Positions 52,061 to 64,000 of a stretch of 64,000 nucleotides of DNA are shown piece after piece. Position 1 is the stretch's first letter, and each line of letters starts with the position of its first letter. Location of the stretch: the NCBI GenBank assembly GCA_022829145.1, contig CM040755.1, positions 20,409,563 through 20,473,562 on the forward strand. The letters run 5' to 3'. The notes under the pieces are model-generated. The model ran no database searches. It worked only from the letters and a program-made list of their open reading frames with translations, and was not told where the DNA came from. This DNA is from Albula goreensis. Taxonomy: Eukaryota; Chordata; Actinopteri; Albuliformes; Albulidae. Made by a program: the position numbers and the translations under genes.

Positions 52061-55000
52061 TCAGAAGGTCTTATTGGTGAAGGGGATCTTGAGAGTGTGT
52101 TTGAGAGCCAGGGTGGAGTCCACCTGCTCTGCTGAGAGCAGGGAGTGCCACTGGGCCACTGGCCGGCGGGGGTTGGACAGCATGTCAGCCCAGTGACGCA
52201 GCTGATTCCCCCCAGCCTCACAGCCAAGGTAAATCTTTCCAATAGCATCATTCCTGCTCACTTTGTCATGGTCCCACACTGATATAACCACTTGGACCCT
52301 CTGCCAAAACAAAACATTAGAATGCATTAAAATAACTAGAAAGGACAGGTTTACCAACTTAATTCCATTTATAACAGATTTTTTGCAATAGCTCTCTGGG
52401 TCTTGTGCCAATAAATTGTCATAGTGTTTGAAGTAACTGCTCTCTTGAGTCATCAAATTGCCTTTTTTGCTTTTGCTTTTTAGCTTTTTAGCTTTTGCAT
52501 TTTTAAAATGAGTCAATAGCAATCACCTTGAGTCCCAGCCACTCACCTGTATCTGATCAAAAGAAACTTCAAAGTTAAATGATTCATTGAAATAAGGATT
52601 CAGTGTCTTCTTCTTCACTGATGTCCTCCTCTTCTTCCATTTTCTTTTGTCCAGAATCAGCTGCACTTTAACATATGGGTCTGGTGAGAAATAAAGAATA
52701 ACAGAACTGCTTGATCAATTAGTCAATTGGTCATTCAATCAATGACAGCAACGTGTTGCTGTGTTAGATATCAATTGTCTAACTATGAGAGGTTGGTTGT
52801 ATACTCTGTTTGACTGTAATATAGGTGTATACTGTGTGTTTGTGTGTGGACCTGATAAGCCTCCATGGTCCATCTTCTTCAGGTTCTTGGCTTCCAGAAT
52901 AACGACAGTCAGTTTACTGGCAGTGGGGACATAACGCAGGGAAAAACAAATCTCTCCCAGGTTCTCCTGCTGTGAGACACCAACACTTATCATACACAAA
53001 ATCCAAATGGAATTACCAGCCAGAATGATACAATAATGTTGAATTGTCTAACTTAATAGGTTAATATGTGTGATTGTGCTGTTTGTTTGAGTGACATTCT
53101 CTAATGCTCTGGTTTACCTCAAACTTGGAGGCTTCACTCAGGTCTTTCCACTCTTCAATCACATGATTCCAGTCAATGGCACCAAGCTGCAGTCTCACCT
53201 CACCAATGATGTCATGTTTGGTGAATCTATTGAAGTCAAACACCTGCATAACCAGGGTCATATCACTGAGTTCACTCAGTGTTACCTGCAAAATAGTAAA
53301 AGAGTTTTGAGTTTCCATCATAAAAGTAACATTTGCCAGAACAGCAGATTTCACTCATTATAATTTCAGTTTATGAGCTTGTGATTTGTGACAGAGGCTC
53401 TGTTTTTCCCTTAAAACTCATAAAGATGCAGCAGAAGGGTGGGGGGAATTTAGTTTGGTAAATGTGCTGTTGAATCACACACGTGTCACACCTGGAATTT
53501 GAAGAACTCGTTGAATACAGGATGAAGTGTTTTCCTGAAAACCTTGGTCTCGTAGGTCTTTGCTCTGTTGGGTAGGGTGTAGACTTTCACATACGGGTCT
53601 GATGTACCTCCCAAGTCCATAGCCTTCAGCCCGGCAGCCTCTTTTACACCCACTGTTAGCTGAGAGGGGAAGCAGGGACTCAGCCAATCACATACTCACT
53701 GAGCCTCCTATGCTTTAGCAAATCAGAACCTAAATTGGATAACTTCAAAGGGCATCTGCCTTGTTAGATTTTCAAATATCATTTATTGAACTGAAATAAT
53801 GGAAACATACAAAACCACACAAGCTGTGAGAGAGAAAATGGCTGGCACTAGAACAAAGGAATAATAATTTTACACAATAACGTGATAAATATAGACTAAG
53901 CCTTTCCCAGAAAATACTAAAATGAACACATTTTTGATTGAATGAACACAGAGAGCATGCAGTGGACCTCAGAGTTCTGTCCACTGTATTCCAGAGAGTA
54001 CAGCAATCTTCCTCTTGGCTTGTCAGCTGATCCATATTCCACATCATCAATGTCTGGTTGGACCTGCCAATCAGAGCCCAGCAAAAAATCTGCAATCAGT
54101 TCCTAAGACCAGTCACAGTTAATGATACATGCATTTTGTGTGATGGTTCATTCGGTTTTTCTCATTAAAAGTTGAAGTTGCCAGTCGACCTCACCTTACA
54201 CATTTACTCCCTTACAATGTTCACTTATAAATGTTGTCTAAAATGTGACTTGTAATATTCCGAGCCTTTTATGTTATAAATGAAGATATAATGAATATTA
54301 TATTATTTCTTTGGTTTAGTTTTGTTTGACTAAAATTAGTTGGTCCTCTGCTCTATATTCCCAAGTAAATCAGTGGTTTAATTATAAGCAGTGTTACAAT
54401 TACAGATCTTTTATCCAAAAGGCCCACTTCAGCCATCATGGTATCATGAAATCAACCATTTTCACAGAATTCACAGGGTGCAAATCCAGCAGAAGCATGT
54501 GACAGGTCTGGGCCAAAGCTCTGGCCTCACCAGCGCAGTGGTGGTGGAGCCATTAAGTCCTTTTAGATTTATCTGCTGATCCGGTTTCTTCTTCCTCTTC
54601 TTCTTCCCCTTGCAGCAGCATTTCACACAGATGCAGAGAATGCAAACAGCAAGGACCAGGAGCACAAGGGCAAATATAGTGTACACAGCCCACCTAGGCA
54701 CTGCCAGGGGGGACACAGAGACACACGTTAGCCTAGCTTAGCCAAGGTTTATCCACAGAGACCCCTGCTGTACTCACGGTGACTGCAGTGGCTGCAGGGA
54801 CCACATATTTAAAACATGAGACAAGACCAGAGGGGGGATTAAAGGGAGATAAACTTGTAACAAGTGAAAATTGAGAGGAAAGAAATGTGCCGTTGGTGTG
54901 GAATTAGATATGACATGTGTACAACAGGTGCGACAGCAGCGCTCCATCTGTAATGTGGGCCAGGCTGAGCCAGGGGGAATGGGAGCACTGTGGCGGGTGG

Positions 55001-55142
55001 AACACTCACACGGGATCTTGTTGAGCAGCTGGCCTAGGAACCCAGGGGAGGCAGTGGTGGTGCCATTAAAAGGCGTAGAGGGAGTTACAGCAGTGGTGTT
55101 AGCACTTGCATGAGAGTATGTTAATGAGGTTTTAGTAGGCAT
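52061..55142 (-). CDS. syt8: Synaptotagmin-8-like membrane protein with two C2 domains
   Basis: Membrane-trafficking protein that tethers vesicles and drives fusion through C2 domains. Eight coding exons: 55010-55142, 54531-54700, 53968-54063, 53492-53659, 53118-53285, 52852-52966, 52547-52680 and 52061-52300; phases agree and give 407 aa. Residues 1-44 are a short Thr/Ser-rich lumenal end with NTT and NGT sequons, no signal peptide. A membrane span (about 48-70) is followed by a Cys cluster and the basic KGKKKRKKK, then [10 protein letters not shown]2A (about 120-240) has Asp148, Asp154, Asp206 and Asp214 but Asn208 at the remaining ligand. C2B (about 248-390) has all five (Asp278, 284, 338, 340, 346). 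Identification as syt8 rests on position next to tnni2 and ctsd and overall structure; another synaptotagmin paralogue is possible. Two donors are the unusual GTCCAC (after 53968 and 52852). Confidence 0.85.
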
Positions 55143-55167
55143 GGTCTATGGTCTGAGATGACAAGAC

Positions 55168-58100
55168 CTAAAACAAGATGAACAGTGGACACATAGTATC
55201 ACAAAGTAGTATGCAGCACTGCTCCACAACATCCAACACATTATCCTCTGCTGGTCAGAAATGGTACTGCATTCTAATTACAGAATTGCACTGATTATGA
55301 CAACAGGTAACTACAACAGATTGACCATGGATTGTTAAGTTAGAAAATTTGCATTTTGAGAGGTTTTATATGAGTTACACATTTTGAACAATACAATATA
55401 ACAAATCACACATGAAAAATCTCAATTTTTTCAGCTATTACTTCATATGTATACACTCATGCTCATACACCAGCATACGTATAAAGTAAGTATCAGAAGG
55501 ACATTTTTCCTATAATTAAAAAATAATAATTACCATGACAAAGACCGGAAACTTAGTCCCCAGCCTTGCTAAATCAGAGGAGGGAGTACTGACAGAGTCA
55601 CCGGTCAGCCATTAAAACTGGGTGTGCTTCAAACTCAGATAACATTCTTCTACATAAACACTAGCTTTGCTATGCAATGCGATGGCTGCAAACCAGGAAG
55701 ACATTATTCCACACAGGCAAAAACCTTAACAATGCAAGTTCACTTTGGTGGCATATATGCACAGACACATACGCTTATATACATACAAACACAATTATAA
55801 ATAAAGCTCAAATGTAAGATGTGCTGTAGTGGTTGGGTCTCACACACACATATGCACATAAGCGGCATATTAGTTTAAATGCACATGTGAGGTGTGTAAG
55901 AAAGAATATTCTGCCTTGAAAGAAAAGAAACCCATAACAATTAAAATTCATTCATAGACACAATCTGTGCTATTTTCATTGATGCTGACTCTACAAAGAG
56001 TAAAAGCAGATATAATTATTGTCACAGGTTTGAAATTAAAAACAACTATTCAAGTTTCACACACAGAACATTTCCCTACATACATGCAGACACATTATGT
56101 ACTAACACTCCCCAGGCACCACAGAGTCACTGGGTCGCAACATTTAAAAAAAACAATTCCATGCATTTACATTTGCCTGAACACACAAGCATCACAGCAC
56201 AATCAGCTCTGGTAAACCTACTTTTTCAGTGGCCATGTAGTTCTGTACAGTCCAGACTGAGAAAACTTTGTGGTATGGTGTTGCTGACTTTCTGAATGGT
56301 CCAAACAAGAAGCGCTGTATGTTTTTGTTTCGCTGATTTGGGTCATACACAGGAGAGGCATCAACAGGCAGAGAGGAAGGAAACGGCTTCCTCCTAAGTA
56401 GTGCCCAGCACTACAGTCTGAAACTTCTAGAAGATCTGAGGGAATCCTTTATCTCTAAAATTCAGACTGCCAGACTATACTTCAAGTGGCAGCAAATGTA
56501 CCTCTCTGAGAAATATTTCTGTTGCAAATGTTTTCCCATTGGTGCATATGTTATGCATTAAAAAATATCCAGTGGAACAATGAAAATTATTTAATGTAGG
56601 TTCAGCTTAGGCACCATAGATTTATGCCAAATACAGTTGCCACTTTTCTCCTTTGTGTCTGTAGGTTATTAATGTACCCTGTGAATTCTCATACAAACAT
56701 ATCTTAATGACCTCCACTTTCTCCACACCCCACACGTCATCACAAAATTCACATTGGCATTGTGGCTACAGGATTGTGTACCTAAGGTATGTTTCTGAAA
56801 GTAAGCATGCTTTATCTTGAGGCTTCAGACTCCATCCACCCTCAGCATGACAATTTGTCTATGCACTGTACACACTGATATCATCTCTGACATTCAATCC
56901 ACAGCCATAATCAACCCTTTATGGCAATGAAACATAGAGCTGTCTAATATTGTATGTGGACCTTTTCTTGCTATGCCTTTGGAAACGAGGACTTTTTTAA
57001 ATTTCACAAAGCATGATGTCATTCAAACATGTCACCCAGAATTACTGAGTAAACCTTGAGGCAGTTTCCCAATCTTTGGGGTTAAAATGACTTTTCTTGT
57101 GAAATGTTTACCGTAATTCACAAACAAGAAATCTTGCAGTATTTTTTCTGTTCAAATTATGTTTACATTTTGTGTTCTCATCACTGAACACACAATAAGA
57201 GGCATAACCAGGAAAAGAAAGCAGATATTAACATTGACTCAAATTAGAATGAAAACGAAATGTTTGGTTTAATGATATCTGTAAATGAGAAGCTCTGCAT
57301 GTTTCCTTCACAGTGCTTAGATATAATGCAACTGAATCTACAGTATATTGTGTATATGATACTTAAAATGATAGGGGTGGTCACATCTATTGCTAAGTAT
57401 ACTCTGAAGTAACCATCACAAATTATTTTGCCTGCCATGGATGAATTATTAAGAATAAATTTTAATATTCCAGCAGAGGGTATAGAAGTACATGATGAAG
57501 TTAAACTACTGTCTGCTAAAAAAAACTTTTCTTTAGTTACAGTATATGTATAAATGTAATCTCTCAACATCTTACAGTATAATTAACTGCATTCATCTCA
57601 CTATTGATAAAATCAAGTCCAAATGTATTCAATTTAATGACAAAACTTGATAATTTACAGTATTCACTACAGTAGTCTTTCTGACACAGTAGACATGAAA
57701 TGTGTCTCAGGGGAACCATACTTTACACAGAATTAAGAATATGAGAAATGCATTTCAATACATTTAATCTATGCATATAAGCTTCATTTAGTTCCTGTAA
57801 TTCAATAATGTCTATACAAATGTCAATTACCAAATGACTCTTGATTAATCTAATTATGCCTTGTATTGTGTTTAACCTACAGGGAATAAAACATGATATA
57901 AATAGTAAGGGTAAAGATTTTCCTACCGTTTTTCAAGTACAAATCTGATTCTCCTAACAATAGCCCCTGTGTCTTCTTCACACTGCCAGCAGTAAATTCC
58001 ACTTCTCTTGTAACTTCATGGCTTATTAAAGTTGCGGTTCACCCAGGAGCCAGTAAAAGAGCAATCCAGGCCTTCTGGCTTCAGCTTCATTGAGTGCTAA

Positions 58101-59640
58101 CACAGTTTTAGCGGTGCCAACCACACCTTATCTTTACAAACATTCACCTGCAGGCTCAGAAGCCCGCATGGACTGGAATGCATGACACTCCACCCTGGCA
58201 CAACCCCTACAGTGAGTCACAAGAATAAATTTAAGCTAGAGTGTTTCCAAACAAACAAAACTGTCAGCATACAGAAGGAAATTTTACAACACACATTTAT
58301 AGGAAGCAGAGAAGAAATTTAAAATGCTTGGGTAAATGTTGGACAACAGGTATATGTACATCAGAGGCTACCATTACAGGTATTGCTTTTCCATAAATTA
58401 GTTAAATAATATCCCAGCATTCCCAGGGTCATGTATAAAAGTATGGACAAGAATAAAAATGCTAGTTTATCCTGAACCCTGTTTTTGGAAAATTGATTTG
58501 TAATGTGGAACATGTGGGTCTGTTGTTCAGTTTCATACGGTTGTGTTTCTGGCTGTTCTGTAATGGTGTGGGCTACATTTTCCTGACCTGGTTTGCACTC
58601 ATACCATTAAAAAGCAAGGTTTATTTCATCCTTAAGAGCACCGGATATTCACCCTCACCCCATGCTACAGTATTGTGGAATACAGCTGCAGAAAAGAAAG
58701 GCCCTTATCCACAGATATACCTACCCGGCCTCATATGTTCTGCCCCATCATGCACCTGCCCTCTGCATGTTTGTCTGCTCCTCCCAGATTGATAAAGTAT
58801 GTTCAAACAGTCATTTATTTTGTACAGTACCATTACATGGGGAATCAATATGAACGATAAAACCTTCTTTACCCAGGAAAGTAATGTTACTTGAAGAGAC
58901 ATGAGAAAGTTTTGTGATTCTGGTAATTTTCAAATGATAATTCAAATAATTAACCCAACTGTTAATAAAGCTTTCTAAATAAATAGGTAGAGGCCAATGG
59001 TTTTAAAGTTGGGCTCCAAAAGACTTACGTTTAATCACACAAGGGCCACTGCTAAAGAGATAGGGATTTTTAATAATTATCCTGATGGATAATGGGATTT
59101 CAGAGTGTGGAATGAAGTCCTTGAAGCTCTTGAGGATTAAGCAAAGAAAAACCCTGCCTAGATCTTAGGGGCAAAGACTAGTTCAGTCAAAGGAACTCAT
59201 TCATCATGTTTTAAATTGTACCGGACAGTTCCAGTCTCAGGATTTTGAAAAGAACAAATTATACACAGTTCTTATTAATTCTGCCAAATGTGCTATTTTA
59301 CAGTTGTGTAATTTGATATTTCACTTACATAGAATATGAGAAATATTGCACCTGTTTATTTCTTGCGTTTGCTTCATTTGGCAACTGTGCACAGTGTTGA
59401 CAGTTTTTGAAATACAAAATAGAATAGAGACAGTCTCAAAACGTTGGACATTGCTATGTGTCCTATATCCAGAAGGCATGCTTAACCAATAATTTATAAC
59501 TTTTTCTGTGTTTTTGTTTCTACTGTCGTGTTTTTCCGATTCACTGATAACAGCCTATTACATTTTGGAAAAAATTAAAAAAAAAAAAAAAAAAACTAAT
59601 TCTATGCAACCAAACAGGATGTGTGACAAACATAAATAAA
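55168..59640. other. Interval between syt8 and ctsd
   Basis: The syt8 start exon continues as 5' UTR to about 55167 (TTTTAG acceptor), so at least one noncoding syt8 exon must lie to the right, but I could not place it. CA-rich pieces occur near 55440-55860. A poly-A run lies at about 59569-59596. No other gene recognised. Confidence 0.5.
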
Positions 59641-59651
59641 GGTTATTGTGA

Positions 59652-59659
59652 TCACGTGA
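59652..59659 (+). promoter_or_regulatory. CLEAR-type E-box in the ctsd promoter
   Basis: TCACGTGA within GTGATCACGTGATCG, 123 bases upstream of the ctsd ATG. The core CACGTG flanked by T and A matches the element bound by TFEB/MITF-family factors that coordinate lysosomal genes. Its position beside a lysosomal protease gene makes it a strong candidate. Confidence 0.7.
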
Positions 59660-59781
59660 TCGAGTGTACACCATCATCAGCTGACTGAGATCAGAGCGTG
59701 TTTGTAATCCTAAAGTAGACGCTGGGCAGATTCAGAGAACAGAGACAGCCACTGTACCAGCAGACTGAATACAGATACGAA

Positions 59782-63905
<4,124 letters not shown>

Positions 63906-64000
63906 GTGAGTGTTTCTTAAGTTACTCAGTGTCCCACTGCTGGGTTACCAGAGTCACTCAGTAACTCTTAACTCAGTTGCTCAATGCTTAAGGAATTGAT

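Overview
The window is vertebrate nuclear DNA, almost certainly from a teleost fish. It is AT-rich and intron-rich, with canonical GT-AG introns, long CA/GT/AT microsatellites, a decayed non-LTR retrotransposon and a short teleost-type interspersed repeat. The recognisable genes match the vertebrate syntenic block troponin I fast (tnni2) - synaptotagmin 8 (syt8) - cathepsin D (ctsd), found in human at 11p15.5. No bacterial, phage or viral system is present. The exon structures below were assembled by hand from splice sites, reading phase and protein similarity.

Layout. 1-8.7 kb: no gene recognised; contains a 57-bp minisatellite. 8.7-39.3 kb: a tandem array of fast-skeletal troponin I genes, all on the minus strand. 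Four copies are intact (called A, B, C, D from left to right; 176, 176, 176 and 178 aa), each with the same plan: a noncoding exon 1 behind a TATA-type promoter, a second exon carrying only 8 coding bases, then coding exons of 37, 129, 90, 177 and 90 (96 in D) bases. Between C and D lie a fifth, dead copy (X), of which only a promoter/exon-1 region and one stop-containing exon remain. 43.3-48.2 kb: a minus-strand gene of about 366 aa with a dual-specificity-phosphatase fold that keeps the catalytic Cys but lacks the catalytic Arg, so probably a pseudophosphatase. 52.1-55.2 kb: a synaptotagmin (407 aa, one membrane span, two C2 domains) on the minus strand, syt8 by position and structure. 59.8-63.9 kb: the first six coding exons of ctsd on the plus strand, running off the right edge, with a TCACGTGA (CLEAR/TFEB-type) element upstream.

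Functionally, the tnni2 cluster encodes inhibitory subunits of the thin-filament troponin complex of fast muscle. Tandem copies allow different fibre types or stages to use different isoforms, and the promoters differ in whether they retain a MEF2-type site. Syt8 and ctsd are divergently arranged and serve unrelated jobs (membrane trafficking; lysosomal proteolysis).

The most informative observations are the recombination scars of the troponin array (dead copy X, the mosaic 3' end of copy B, A/B versus C/D exon subgroups), the degenerate phosphatase active site, and a synaptotagmin-8-like protein that keeps a full set of calcium ligands in C2B. I found nothing I would call a wholly new biological system.
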